DNA of 64,000 nt from a bacterium (GCA_030431715.1 JAUIIO010000009.1:62001-126000); one strand, 5' to 3'. Positions 1 to 8,949 are shown, numbered from the stretch's first letter. Notes: generated by a model not told the origin, from the sequence alone. A program made the numbers and translations.

Positions 1-837
1 TATTTCTATAGCTACATGTACACTGGCCACCTAGCAATCTATTCTAGAGAGCTTGTGCTTAGATCTGGTGGATTCCGAGTAGGATTTGAAGGCAGTCAGG
101 ATTACGATCTGATGTTACGTGTTTTAAAAGAGGGGGCAGCTGTTAAGCATTTGCCGAAAGTTCTCTACTGCTGGCGGAGCTTCTCTGATTCCGTAGCTGA
201 AGATCGCTACTCTAAAGTGTATGCTTACGAACATGCCTTAAGATCGCTTCGGGAACATTTACCAGTACTTGAACCTAAGTTTCGTGAAGTAGAAGAGGGG
301 ATTTATCCGGGTGTATACAGGACGCGGTATGTAGTGCCCGAAGGATATTCTGTCGCTCGAGTTGAGCTTTCTTATGATATGAATATAGCGGAGCTTTTGG
401 CTCTTGAGGTTGTGTCTGATGCGCTGTTTTTCTCAACTTCTAAGCTTTCTGAACAGAATCGCTCCTCATTGTCGTATATGCTCGAAGCTCTTCAAGCCTC
501 TGGTGTTGAGGCGGTAACTCCTCTCATCTTGAGGGAGAAAGATGGAAAGATAGAATCTGCTGGATGTCAGAAAGAAGATGATAAGCTTGTGCCATTTTTT
601 TCCGGGCGTTCTCCTTATGAAGGTGGAGAGGGGATGAGAATTGCCACAGGAGGGGAGGTACCCGCAGCGACACTTACGGGGCTGCTGGTTTCAAAAGAGT
701 TCTGGTGCGAGTTTGTCGAGTCTACGGGAAGAGAGGCCAGAAATCTGATGGAATTAGAGGGCTTTTTCGCAGATTATATGCTTCAGAGCAAGAAACATGT
801 ATACTACTGTTCGCGTGCTGTATTTGCCCTTAAGTAG
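1..837 (+). CDS. Glycosyltransferase family 2 protein, 5' end outside window
   Basis: The reading frame is open from base 1, so this is the C-terminal part of a larger protein. The first residues carry the end of a GT-A (family 2) catalytic domain: a GGFR motif followed by GSQDYDLMLR, the usual ED/QD-type acceptor/base region, then a typical 'HLPKVLYCWR' stretch. Family members transfer a nucleotide-activated sugar to a surface polysaccharide in the cytoplasm. The rest (roughly residues 95-273 from the first Met) looks like a second, degenerate GT-A domain without clear DxD. It ends 0 bp before the next glycosyltransferase, so the two are surely co-transcribed. Acceptor and sugar cannot be told. 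Confidence 0.85.
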   Translation, partial: YFYSYMYTGHLAIYSRELVLRSGGFRVGFEGSQDYDLMLRVLKEGAAVKHLPKVLYCWRSFSDSVAEDRYSKVYAYEHALRSLREHLPVLEPKFREVEEGIYPGVYRTRYVVPEGYSVARVELSYDMNIAELLALEVVSDALFFSTSKLSEQNRSSLSYMLEALQASGVEAVTPLILREKDGKIESAGCQKEDDKLVPFFSGRSPYEGGEGMRIATGGEVPAATLTGLLVSKEFWCEFVESTGREARNLMELEGFFADYMLQSKKHVYYCSRAVFALK

Positions 838-3045
838 ATGAAACATCCTGTAGCTATTCTTATTCCGATTTACAATGCTTTTCATGAGGCGTTTGGGTGT
901 CTGCAAAGTGTTCGAGAACATACTTCCCCTGATGTTCCACTGCTTATTATCGATGATGGAAGTAGTGATGGGGAGTTTTCGCATTACCTTCAGGAGAGAT
1001 CATTTTCGGCTGATAATATTTCTCTTCTAAGAAATGATAATAACCTTGGTTTTGTGAAGACCGTAAACAGAGGGCTTGAGCAATTAAAGGAGTACGATGT
1101 GCTTCTTCTTAATAGCGATACTCTTGTTACAAGCGGTTGGTTAAATAAATTACAAGATGCTGCATATTCCAGAGACGGAGTAGGGACAGTCACCCCTCTT
1201 ACAAATAACGGGGTAGTAGCCTCTTTTCCTCACCACTATGAAGATAACTGTATTCCATCGGGATATACGCTTGAGCGTTTTGCGCAGCTCATTGAAGACG
1301 TATCTGAGCGAGAGCGCCCGGAGATTCCTTCCTGTGTTGGTTTCTGTGTCTATCTCAAACGAGAAATGCTTAATGTATGTGGTGTTCTTGATGAAGAGAC
1401 ATTTGAAAAAGGGTACGGTGAGGAAAACGATCTCTCAAGACGGATGCGAGCCTTTGGGTATGTCGACATTCTAGACGACGCTACATACGTCTACCACAAA
1501 GGCGAATGCTCCTTTGGTGAAGCAAAGGCGGATCTCGTTGAGGCTCATACGAAGATTTTACAGAAGCGTTACCCTGATTATTTTGAAGATGTGAGAAGAT
1601 TTCGAGCTCATAATCCACTACGTGAAGTTCATGCTCGTATTGAGCGTGTGCTCTTTGAGGACTGGGAGCGAGAGTACCCTCGTCGCATTCTACACATCCT
1701 TCATAATGGTCCCTTTAAGGCGTATCACTTTGAGCCCGGAGGAACTGAGCTGCAAGTAGCGCGGCTTATTGATGACAAAGACGAGTTCGCTCATTACTCA
1801 CTTGTGTACATGGATGAAACACTCTGTTTAACCGCTCATCTTCCCGGGTGGAAAAAAGAGTTTTTACTGCCGGTTGGACACATTTCATTAAAAGAGCTTT
1901 TAAGGCGAGATTTCTTTGAAATTGTACATGTGCATCACTTCACTCCCCACGTGCTGACAGGCCTTTCTGAAGCTCTGGCAGGGCACGGAAATTATTTTGT
2001 GTCTCTACATGACTTTACCGCAGGGTGTCCGAGGAACTATCTCCTTACACCTACGCTTGAGCTCTGTAGTACGACAGAGTGCTCAACGTCGTGTGGGTAT
2101 TCGTCTGAATACATATCCGCGTATCGTGATGAAGGTAAAAAGATCCTTGAAAAGGCAAAGAAGTGTTTTGTTTTTTCAGATTCTTCACGTGAATTGTTGC
2201 AGAAAATGTTTGGAGAACAAATTTCTTTTGAAGTTGTTCCACACGGCACTATCTCTTTACCAAAGCTTTACACTGAGAGTGATGTTTCAGATACTCCACC
2301 TGACGTATTGCGTATTGTTTTGCCCGGAAAGATCGCAAGACATAAAGGAAGTGAAGTGCTTAAAAAGCTTTTAAAGCATAAGACGCTGATAGCACAAAAC
2401 GTTTCTCTTGAGTGGCATATCGTTGGTGACACCTATTCAGGTGCAGACGAAAGCTCGGTCTATTCTCATGGCTCGTATACCTATGACGAGCTTCCAAAGA
2501 TTGTAGGTGAGATAGCTCCACATGTTGCGCTCTTTTTATCCTTAGCGCCAGAAACATATGCTATGACGGTTGATGAACAGTTGCGTCTAGGGGTGCCTGT
2601 TATCGTACCTCCGCAAGGTGCTCCTGCAGAGCGTGTAGCGGTTCATGGTGCCGGGAGTATTCTAGAGGAAGTTTCTGAACGAGCTGTTATCGGTGAGCTT
2701 GAACATATTGTTTCAGATTGGGAGAAGCACCGTGCGCGCTCTCTTTTAGCGATCCGTTTTTCTGTGACCGACTACTCTGATGAAGTTCGTGCAATGAAGG
2801 AGGAATATCGTCGCTTTATCATAGGCGGTGAGGTTCGTGCGCTCTTTGATTTTCTCTTTGAGAAGAGTATCAGTCACATAAAGGAGAAGGATCCACTTCG
2901 AATTTTAGTAGGGAAGACGCTTGGGACCTGTGTGGTGCTTACTGAGCGGCTCGGAATTCGGAGTAACGTTGAGTCCGTGTTTCAGAGAGTATTGCCTGCT
3001 CCGCTAAAAGCTAAGCTTAAGAAGGCCCGCATTGCTACGCTTTAG
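838..3045 (+). CDS. Bifunctional glycosyltransferase: GT2 (GT-A) fused to GT4-like (GT-B) domain
   Basis: A 735-residue protein with two catalytic folds. Residues about 1-270 are a family-2 GT-A domain: 'AILIPIYNA' start, 'LLIIDDGSSDG', 'LLLNSDTLV' (the DxD-like SDT motif) and a GYGEENDLSRR acceptor motif. Residues about 280-700 resemble a GT4 GT-B domain: 'HILHNGPF' with a GGTE motif, 'VHVHHFTPH', an 'LPGKIARHKGSE' hinge region and an 'LSLAPETYAMTVDEQLRLGVPV' type nucleotide-sugar site, of which ETYAMTVDE is the key part. Such fusions add two successive sugars to O-antigen or capsule repeats. It starts immediately after the preceding glycosyltransferase stop. Sugar specificity is unknown. 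Confidence 0.85.
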   Translation: MKHPVAILIPIYNAFHEAFGCLQSVREHTSPDVPLLIIDDGSSDGEFSHYLQERSFSADNISLLRNDNNLGFVKTVNRGLEQLKEYDVLLLNSDTLVTSGWLNKLQDAAYSRDGVGTVTPLTNNGVVASFPHHYEDNCIPSGYTLERFAQLIEDVSERERPEIPSCVGFCVYLKREMLNVCGVLDEETFEKGYGEENDLSRRMRAFGYVDILDDATYVYHKGECSFGEAKADLVEAHTKILQKRYPDYFEDVRRFRAHNPLREVHARIERVLFEDWEREYPRRILHILHNGPFKAYHFEPGGTELQVARLIDDKDEFAHYSLVYMDETLCLTAHLPGWKKEFLLPVGHISLKELLRRDFFEIVHVHHFTPHVLTGLSEALAGHGNYFVSLHDFTAGCPRNYLLTPTLELCSTTECSTSCGYSSEYISAYRDEGKKILEKAKKCFVFSDSSRELLQKMFGEQISFEVVPHGTISLPKLYTESDVSDTPPDVLRIVLPGKIARHKGSEVLKKLLKHKTLIAQNVSLEWHIVGDTYSGADESSVYSHGSYTYDELPKIVGEIAPHVALFLSLAPETYAMTVDEQLRLGVPVIVPPQGAPAERVAVHGAGSILEEVSERAVIGELEHIVSDWEKHRARSLLAIRFSVTDYSDEVRAMKEEYRRFIIGGEVRALFDFLFEKSISHIKEKDPLRILVGKTLGTCVVLTERLGIRSNVESVFQRVLPAPLKAKLKKARIATL

Positions 3046-3085
3046 TGCTATTTATAGGCTGAGGAGGTCTCAGGTTAGGCGGGGG

Positions 3086-3131
3086 GATTGCCACGTCGTT
3101 CGACCTGACGGTCTCAGCTCCTCGCAATGAC
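3086..3131. repeat. Interspersed palindromic element, copy A (half-element)
   Basis: Reads GATTGCCACGTCGTTCG followed by the outer end CTCCTCGCAATGAC. The same ends recur at 8675-8868, 21432-21510, 23981-24100 and 34350-34394. This copy has only the right half plus a short internal hairpin with 3061-3076. It lies between two glycosyltransferase genes and carries no ORF. Confidence 0.8.
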
Positions 3132-3220
3132 AGCGAATTCTTGTAGTGAAGTATCATGCTCTCGACACAACTGCTTGAAATTGCTATATCAATGGTCTAA
3201 CAATTTCAGGTCAGAGATGT

Positions 3221-3913
3221 ATGAAACTTACTGTCGTTATTCCCTGTTACAATGAGAAAGATACCCTTACAGAAATTATTCAGGCTGTAAAAGCGTCGCC
3301 AATCAATGATCAGGAGATCATTATTGTTGATGATTACTCCACAGATGGGACAAGAGAGCTTCTAAAAGAGAGTGTTGAGTCTCAGGTGGATAAGGTCGTG
3401 TACCACGAAGTCAATCAGGGCAAGGGAGCTGCTCTGAGGACAGGGTTTGAGCATGCGACAGGTGATGTTGTTATCGTTCAAGATGCAGATCTTGAATATG
3501 ATCCGTCTGAGTACCCACTGCTTTTAGAGCCAATTCTTCAAGATAAAGCTGATGTTGTATTTGGCTCACGTTTTACCGGGGGAGGCCCGCACCGGGTGGT
3601 GTACTTCTGGCACATGATCGGGAATAAGTTTTTAACGCTCCTTTCAAATATGTTTACCAACATCAACCTTACCGACATGGAGACATGTTACAAGCTTTTC
3701 CGGCGTGAGGTATTAAGCGGGATCTCTATTGAAGAAGATCGTTTTGGATTTGAGCCTGAGATAACTGCCAAGGTTGCTCGTGGACGCTGGCGGATATATG
3801 AGGTGGGTATCTCTTACTATGGACGTACATATGAGGAGGGCAAGAAGATTGGCTGGCGTGATGGTGTACGAGCAATCTATGCAATCTTAAAATATAATGT
3901 CTGGAAGAGGTAG
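3221..3913 (+). CDS. Polyprenyl-phosphate glycosyltransferase, DPM1-like GT2
   Basis: A 230-residue single-domain GT2 enzyme without membrane segments, the length of soluble DPM1-type enzymes. It has '[12 protein letters not shown]', '[12 protein letters not shown]', '[18 protein letters not shown]', the metal-binding '[10 protein letters not shown]' and 'FGSRFTGGG'. The later '[13 protein letters not shown]' and '[15 protein letters not shown]' are hallmark DPM1/GtrB acceptor motifs. The family transfers mannose or glucose from a nucleotide sugar to a polyprenyl phosphate at the inner membrane face. It sits 18 bp upstream of the polyprenyl-phosphate-arabinose genes, so both probably feed lipid-linked sugars to one glycosylation system. 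Donor sugar unknown. Confidence 0.9.
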   Translation: MKLTVVIPCYNEKDTLTEIIQAVKASPINDQEIIIVDDYSTDGTRELLKESVESQVDKVVYHEVNQGKGAALRTGFEHATGDVVIVQDADLEYDPSEYPLLLEPILQDKADVVFGSRFTGGGPHRVVYFWHMIGNKFLTLLSNMFTNINLTDMETCYKLFRREVLSGISIEEDRFGFEPEITAKVARGRWRIYEVGISYYGRTYEEGKKIGWRDGVRAIYAILKYNVWKR

Positions 3914-3931
3914 CGTCGCAAGAACAGGGTC

Positions 3932-5383
3932 ATGCAAGAAGCCACTATGGTGCAGAAACAGCAGAATGCAGAAACTCCTCTCGGTGTTGACTTAGATGGC
4001 ACGCTTGTTCGTACCGATCTCCTCTATGAATCTTTAGTTCTCCTTTTTAAAAAACATCCGCTTACCTTCTTTCTCCTTCCATTCTGGCTGCTAGGTGGTA
4101 AGGCAGCTTTTAAGCGTAAGATAGCTTGTCGTGTTTCTGTTGAGCCTGAGGCGCTGCCTTATAACGAGCCATTTCTTGAGTACTTAAAAGAGCAGCGTCA
4201 GCAGGGGCGTAAACTCATTTTAATAACTGCCTCAGATGAGGCCTATGCCCGAGCTGTGTCTGAACACCTCGGTCTCTTTGATGATGTTGTGGGCTCTACC
4301 GGAGAGCTCAATATGCGAGGAAAAGCTAAGGTAGCCTATTTATCATCACAGTATGAGGCGTTTGATTATGCCGGAGACAGCGCTGCTGACATGCCGGTGT
4401 GGGCAGCTTCTCGAAGAGCAATCGTTGTAAGCCCGAGCAGCTCTTTTGTGAGGTCTGTCACTCAGCAAACAGAGGTGGAGAAAGTTTTTACTCCTGAACG
4501 AGCAACGCTCAAGGTTCTCTTCCGTTCTCTCCGCATGCATCAGTGGGTTAAGAATCTTCTTTTGTTTGTTCCGCTTATTATGGCTCATAGAGTTACTGAG
4601 CTACCGCTTGTCCTTCAATCGCTTGTTGCTTTTGTTTCTTTTAGTTTTTGTGCTTCGAGTGTGTACCTGTTTAACGATCTCTTAGATCTTAGCTCTGATC
4701 GAGCCCACCATCAGAAAAGATATAGGCCTCTGGCAAGCGGAGCGCTTCCGATACCTTATGGAGTCGTGTTAGGGTTCTTTCTACTGGCAGTGTCTTTTAC
4801 CTGCTCTCTTGTATTGCCCGGCGCCTTTATCGGGGTGCTTCTGACGTATTTTGTTATCACGAGCTCATACTCTCTTGGACTCAAGCGGGTAGCGGTTCTT
4901 GATATTGTTGTTCTCGCTTCGCTATATACGGTGAGGATTTTTGCTGGAGGATTAGCAGTTGATGTACCAGTGTCAAAGTGGCTTCTGGGTTTTTCGCTCT
5001 TTTTCTTCTTTAGCCTAGCGTGTATTAAAAGATTTTCTGAACTTTATTCGATGCGGAAGCAGAATCTCTCTAAGGCCGCAGGTCGAGGCTATCATGCCAG
5101 CGATCTGGAGCAGATCGCTTCTTCGGGGTCCGCTGCGGGCTATTTATCTGTGCTCGTCTTGGCGCTCTACATTAGTAGCGCTGAAGTCGAAACGCTTTAT
5201 CAGAGACCTTATGTACTATGGCTCCTCTGTCCTCTTCTTCTCTATTGGACTACGAGAATATGGCTTCTTGCTCATAGAGGAGAGGTTCATGAGGATCCAA
5301 TCATTTTTGCAATTCGTGATAAGACGAGTTATGTGGTCGGTTTTATCTCCTTTATTCTTTTGGTGTTGGCAAAATACATATGA
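3932..5383 (+). CDS. HAD phosphatase fused to UbiA-family phosphoribosyl-polyprenyl-phosphate (DPPR) synthase
   Basis: Residues about 15-200 form a HAD phosphatase: D20-x-D22 in DLDGT, 'LILITAS' and GDSAAD. Residues about 205-483 form a multi-span UbiA prenyltransferase with NDLLDLSSDRA (N248 to D256) and 'KRYRPLASG'. These match mycobacterial DPPR synthase (Rv3806c type), which joins PRPP to decaprenyl phosphate, better than ubiquinone UbiA. The fused HAD could remove the 5-phosphate, a step done by a separate protein in mycobacteria (inference). The stop overlaps the DprE1-like start by 4 bp, and the DprE2-like gene follows, giving a full arabinosyl-lipid pathway. Start could instead be the Met at 3947. 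Reaction assignment rests on motifs and context. Confidence 0.85.
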   Translation: MQEATMVQKQQNAETPLGVDLDGTLVRTDLLYESLVLLFKKHPLTFFLLPFWLLGGKAAFKRKIACRVSVEPEALPYNEPFLEYLKEQRQQGRKLILITASDEAYARAVSEHLGLFDDVVGSTGELNMRGKAKVAYLSSQYEAFDYAGDSAADMPVWAASRRAIVVSPSSSFVRSVTQQTEVEKVFTPERATLKVLFRSLRMHQWVKNLLLFVPLIMAHRVTELPLVLQSLVAFVSFSFCASSVYLFNDLLDLSSDRAHHQKRYRPLASGALPIPYGVVLGFFLLAVSFTCSLVLPGAFIGVLLTYFVITSSYSLGLKRVAVLDIVVLASLYTVRIFAGGLAVDVPVSKWLLGFSLFFFFSLACIKRFSELYSMRKQNLSKAAGRGYHASDLEQIASSGSAAGYLSVLVLALYISSAEVETLYQRPYVLWLLCPLLLYWTTRIWLLAHRGEVHEDPIIFAIRDKTSYVVGFISFILLVLAKYI

Positions 5384-6699
5384 AGTTAGATTCGTGGGGG
5401 AAATATCCAAGTGTTGAGCATAGACAGGTGCTGACTCCGGGCTGGTTGCCAACGGAGTTGCCCTTCTCGGACTCAGAGACCTACCTCTGTTACGGGCAGG
5501 GACGAAGCTATGGTGATAGCTGTCTAAATGCCGATGGATCACTGCTTCGCACCACAGATCTTAACAGGTTTATCTCTTTTGACACTGAGACAGGAGTGCT
5601 TCGAGCTGAGTCTGGAGTAACTCTTGAGGAGATCCAGAAAGTTGCGGTACCGAGGGGGTGGTTTATCCCTGTTTCACCAGGAACAAAATATGTGTCTCTG
5701 GGGGGAGCGATTGCGAATGACGTCCACGGTAAAAACCACCATACCTCTGGAACCTTTGGATGTCATGTGAGACGAATGGCACTGCTTCGCTCAGATCAGG
5801 GGATTGTTGAGTGTGCTCCTGATGAGAATGAAGAGCTTTTTTGTGCGACGGTCGCTGGACTTGGCCTTACTGGATGTATTCTCTGGGCAGAGATACAACT
5901 CAAGCCTGTAAAAGGACCGTACATTGATCTTGAAACAATAGCTTTTGGTTCACTCGATGAGTTTTGGGAGATATCGAAAGCCTCTGACCAAGATTTTGAG
6001 TATACGGTTTCATGGATTGACTGTGTTTCAACAGGTGATGCTTTTGGGCGTGGCATTTTTATGCGAGGGAATCACTCTGAGCAGGCTGACAAGGGAGAAC
6101 GTAAGCCGTTTTGGAAGGACTTTCTGAGAGTTCCACTGCATTTTCCTGAATGGACGCTCAATAACTTTTCGATGCAGGCGTTTAATACAGCTTATTTTCA
6201 TGCTGGAAAGACACGTGCAGGTAAAAAAGTTGTTCACTATGATCCGTTCTTTTATCCTCTTGATGCCATATCGGATTGGAATAAGATTTACGGGAAGAGA
6301 GGTTTTTTGCAGTTTCAATGTGTTGTTCCGTCTGAGAACAATAATGCCGCTATCAAAGGGCTGCTTAGCAAGGTGGTTGAGGCTGGGAATGCATCATTTC
6401 TTGCGGTAATAAAAGAATTCGGAAATGTTGCTTCACCGGGAATGCTCTCGTTTCCGCAGCAGGGAATTACGATTTGCATGGACTTTCCTTATAGAGGGGA
6501 GAGGTCCCTTGAGCTTTTTCACCGACTAGAAGATCATGTGGCGGAAGCTGGAGGGAGGCTTTATCCAGCAAAGGATGCCTGTATGACGAGCGATCACTTT
6601 AAGGCATTTTATCCGAACTCTACTGAATTTAAGCGTCACATTGATCCTCGTTGCTCTTCAAGCTTTTGGCGGCGAGTTATGGGTGAGGAGTTAATATGA
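5380..6699 (+). CDS. dprE1: DprE1-like FAD oxidoreductase (polyprenylphosphoryl-ribose 2'-oxidase)
   Basis: A 439-residue vanillyl-alcohol-oxidase-fold flavoprotein. The FAD-binding GQGRSYGD motif lies near residue 35 and the DprE1 signature GGAIANDVHGKNHH near 108-121. Near the C-terminus are 'TICMDFP' with Cys366 and 'RLYPAKD' with Lys398. These align with Cys387 and Lys418 of Mycobacterium tuberculosis DprE1, the residue bound covalently by benzothiazinones and the active-site lysine. The enzyme oxidises the 2'-OH of polyprenylphosphoryl-ribose, the first half of epimerisation to arabinose. It overlaps both neighbours by 4 bp, showing translational coupling with the UbiA and DprE2-like genes. 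Confidence 0.9.
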   Translation: MKLDSWGKYPSVEHRQVLTPGWLPTELPFSDSETYLCYGQGRSYGDSCLNADGSLLRTTDLNRFISFDTETGVLRAESGVTLEEIQKVAVPRGWFIPVSPGTKYVSLGGAIANDVHGKNHHTSGTFGCHVRRMALLRSDQGIVECAPDENEELFCATVAGLGLTGCILWAEIQLKPVKGPYIDLETIAFGSLDEFWEISKASDQDFEYTVSWIDCVSTGDAFGRGIFMRGNHSEQADKGERKPFWKDFLRVPLHFPEWTLNNFSMQAFNTAYFHAGKTRAGKKVVHYDPFFYPLDAISDWNKIYGKRGFLQFQCVVPSENNNAAIKGLLSKVVEAGNASFLAVIKEFGNVASPGMLSFPQQGITICMDFPYRGERSLELFHRLEDHVAEAGGRLYPAKDACMTSDHFKAFYPNSTEFKRHIDPRCSSSFWRRVMGEELI

Positions 6700-7433
6700 A
6701 GAAGATTGTTATTTTAGGTGCAACATCTGCAATAGCGCAGTCTGTTGCCAGAAATTTTGCAGCCGATGGGGCCTCGCTCCTTCTCGTTGGGCGAGATGAG
6801 CAGCGACTTACGGCTGTCGCTGGTGATATCGTTGCCAGAGGGGCGTCTGAGGTTCAAACCTATGTTTGTGATCTCGCCGATCATGGCAATCATGAAGCTC
6901 TTTTTCAGGCAGTTCCACAAAAACTTCCGTGTTTTGATACGATACTTATTGCGTACGGAACTTTAGGTGATCAGGAGAAGTCCCAAGCTTCCTTTGATGT
7001 ATTTAAAAAGGAATTTGACACTAACTTTTTAAGTGTTGTTTCAATTCTTGAGCATTTTGCTCGAGTTTTTGAAGAGTCTGGTGCGGGCACTCTTGCGGTG
7101 ATTAGCTCTGTGGCAGGTGATCGCGGAAGAAAGAGTAACTATGCTTACGGAACCGCAAAGGGAGCATTATCGCTGTATCTTCAGGGATTAAGGAACCGGC
7201 TCTTTTCCAGTGGAGTAGATGTAATTACAATAAAGCCGGGATTTGTAGATACTCCGATGACCGCGCATATTGAAAAGGGGCCACTCTTTGCTTCTTCCGA
7301 AAGCGTGGGGCGAAATATCTACCAAGCGATGAAGAAGAAGAGGAATGTTGCCTATGTGCCATGGTTTTGGAGATATATTATGACTATCATAAAACTTATT
7401 CCTGAATGTATCTTTAAACGGCTTTCAATCTAA
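6696..7433 (+). CDS. dprE2: DprE2-like short-chain dehydrogenase (2'-keto reductase)
   Basis: A 245-residue classical SDR. The cofactor site is 'ILGATSAIAQSVA' near residues 6-18, with 'CDLADHG' and 'ISSVAGDRG' further on and catalytic Tyr151-x-x-x-Lys155 in YGTAK. GATSAIA is the form usual for DprE2. The family reduces the 2'-keto intermediate made by DprE1 with NAD(P)H to give polyprenylphosphoryl-arabinose. Its start overlaps the DprE1-like stop by 4 bp. SDR sequence alone would not give the substrate; the assignment comes from the adjacent DprE1-like and UbiA genes. Confidence 0.85.
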   Translation: MKKIVILGATSAIAQSVARNFAADGASLLLVGRDEQRLTAVAGDIVARGASEVQTYVCDLADHGNHEALFQAVPQKLPCFDTILIAYGTLGDQEKSQASFDVFKKEFDTNFLSVVSILEHFARVFEESGAGTLAVISSVAGDRGRKSNYAYGTAKGALSLYLQGLRNRLFSSGVDVITIKPGFVDTPMTAHIEKGPLFASSESVGRNIYQAMKKKRNVAYVPWFWRYIMTIIKLIPECIFKRLSI

Positions 7434-7441
7434 GGGTAACA

Positions 7442-8470
7442 GTGTTCAGGCTTAAGTACCTCTTTGTCCTTTCAGGTCTTCTTTTTGCTTCTTGCGCTCT
7501 ACCTCCGTCTAATAGGCCTCAGCAGGATTTTGTTGATCAGAGAGAACTCAAAGTTATTTCTCTTCTCGCGGAAGCTGGTAGTGCAAGTCTTATTGGTAAG
7601 TTCATAACAGCGGAGCTCACTCTCAGGCAGGCCTTGTTCATCTCCGCGCCAAAAGAGAGCCACGCTATTAAAATTCAACTTGCGCAAGTGTTGGGAAAAC
7701 AACAGCTCTATGAGGAAGCGGATGATCTTTTTGAAGAACTTTTAAAGGAAACCCCACATTCGAAAGATGTTCTTGTCCCACAAGCGCTCTATCTCTCAGA
7801 GAAAGGGGATATGGAAGGAGCTCGCTCTGCATTTGAGAAGCTCATGAATTTAGCTGAGACCGGATATGAGCCGAATCAAGTTGCTCTTAAGAATTCGGCT
7901 TTTTCTCAGAGCTATAGAAATCTTTCTGTAATGGCATTTAAGTATGGGTATCTCGAAGACGCGCTTTGTTACTCTTATGATGCGAATTTTTATGGTCCAA
8001 ATGCACTGGAGATGGCAAGGCATGCCAGACTTTTGAATTCGCTTGGTTTTCCAGAGCGCAATATCGAATATCTTAAGCCACTCTTAAAAGCCGCCACGCC
8101 GCTTGCTGAAGTCTTGGCGGAGCTTGCGCTTTCGTATGTAGGAGTAGAAAAATTTCAAGAAGCTCTTGGGATGTGTCGTATCGTCCAGTCAAGAAAGAGA
8201 ATTCCAGCTGAACTCACAACTCCATGTCTCTGGATTGATATTTATCAGTACTTTCTTGATCTCCCTGAGAAGAAACGAAAGAAAGCCTCTGTTGATGATG
8301 ATGAAGAAGAGTTAACACCTGAAGAGCTTGAGGAGCAACGGAAGGAAAAGATTTTAGCTCTTCAAGAAATTGACCTTGGAACAAGTCTGTCACGTGTCTA
8401 CTGGCCAGAGAGGTTTGTGCAGCTCGTTGAGGAAGTCATTGCGGAGCGGGAGAAATTAGAAGAAGAATGA
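7442..8470 (+). CDS. TPR-repeat lipoprotein
   Basis: Starts with GTG, 8 bp after the DprE2-like stop, so probably in the same transcript. A short signal peptide ends in a lipobox (LLFASC, Cys about residue 19), so the mature protein is probably lipid-anchored to the outer membrane. Residues about 40-250 are helical TPR-like repeats ('AELTLRQAL', 'YEEADDLFEELLKETP', 'GDMEGARSAFEKLM'). A lysine/acidic stretch near 280-305 precedes a short helical tail. TPR lipoproteins often act as scaffolds for envelope polysaccharide, pilus or secretion machinery; no partner can be named. Confidence 0.75.
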   Translation: MFRLKYLFVLSGLLFASCALPPSNRPQQDFVDQRELKVISLLAEAGSASLIGKFITAELTLRQALFISAPKESHAIKIQLAQVLGKQQLYEEADDLFEELLKETPHSKDVLVPQALYLSEKGDMEGARSAFEKLMNLAETGYEPNQVALKNSAFSQSYRNLSVMAFKYGYLEDALCYSYDANFYGPNALEMARHARLLNSLGFPERNIEYLKPLLKAATPLAEVLAELALSYVGVEKFQEALGMCRIVQSRKRIPAELTTPCLWIDIYQYFLDLPEKKRKKASVDDDEEELTPEELEEQRKEKILALQEIDLGTSLSRVYWPERFVQLVEEVIAEREKLEEE

Positions 8471-8500
8471 TGGCGATGAGAAAGTGGGATTTGGCAGAAG

Positions 8501-8576
8501 GTGAATATGCGAGAGGCCGCTCGTGCTTCAAACAGCCCTTCGGGAACTGCGCGCGAGCGGCCTCTCTCATATTCAC
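8501..8576. repeat. Long-stem hairpin, 23-bp arms
   Basis: Left arm 8501-8523 and right arm 8554-8576 are reverse complements at 22 of 23 positions, with a 30-base loop. The arms include GAGAGGCCGCTCG. It lies 30 bp after the TPR lipoprotein stop. There is no T-run, so it is not a classical terminator, but it could protect the mRNA 3' end. The rest of 8471-8949 holds only the element at 8675. Confidence 0.8.
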
Positions 8577-8674
8577 TTGTGGTTGGGCGTACTTTCTCAC
8601 GTAGAGTAGGTGAGTTGGAGGACGGCTCGGCTTTGCCATCGCGTCTGATTTGATACTTCTATTTGGGGTTGATT

Positions 8675-8868
8675 GTCATTGCGAGGAGATGAGACATTTA
8701 TGTCGAACGACGAAGCAAGCCCCCATCCAACAGGCGAACTCAATGTATAAATCTACATTAGGCCGACCAGATTTCCAAGACCGAACGACGTGGCAATCTT
8801 CCGGCGTTATGGTTACTCCATGAGATTGCCGCGTCGTTCGGTCTGCGACCTCAGCTCCTCGCAATGAC
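8675..8868. repeat. Interspersed palindromic element, copy B (longest)
   Basis: Begins GTCATTGCGAGGAG and ends CTCCTCGCAATGAC, a perfect 14-bp terminal inverted repeat. Inside are opposed GAACGACG / CGTCGTTC boxes with GCAATC / GATTGC. The roughly 190-base element has no convincing gene; a 62-codon open frame across it is explained by the repeat. Confidence 0.85.
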
Positions 8869-8949
8869 GAAAGGGCAATGACGAAAGGTTAGATTTTTGC
8901 GTTTTTAGCGGCTTTCGCGGTTGATACTTTTATTTGATCCTCATGCACC

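Noticed and set aside
8676..8864. 62-codon minus-strand ORF
   Set aside because: It spans the palindromic element and its translation reflects that repeat.
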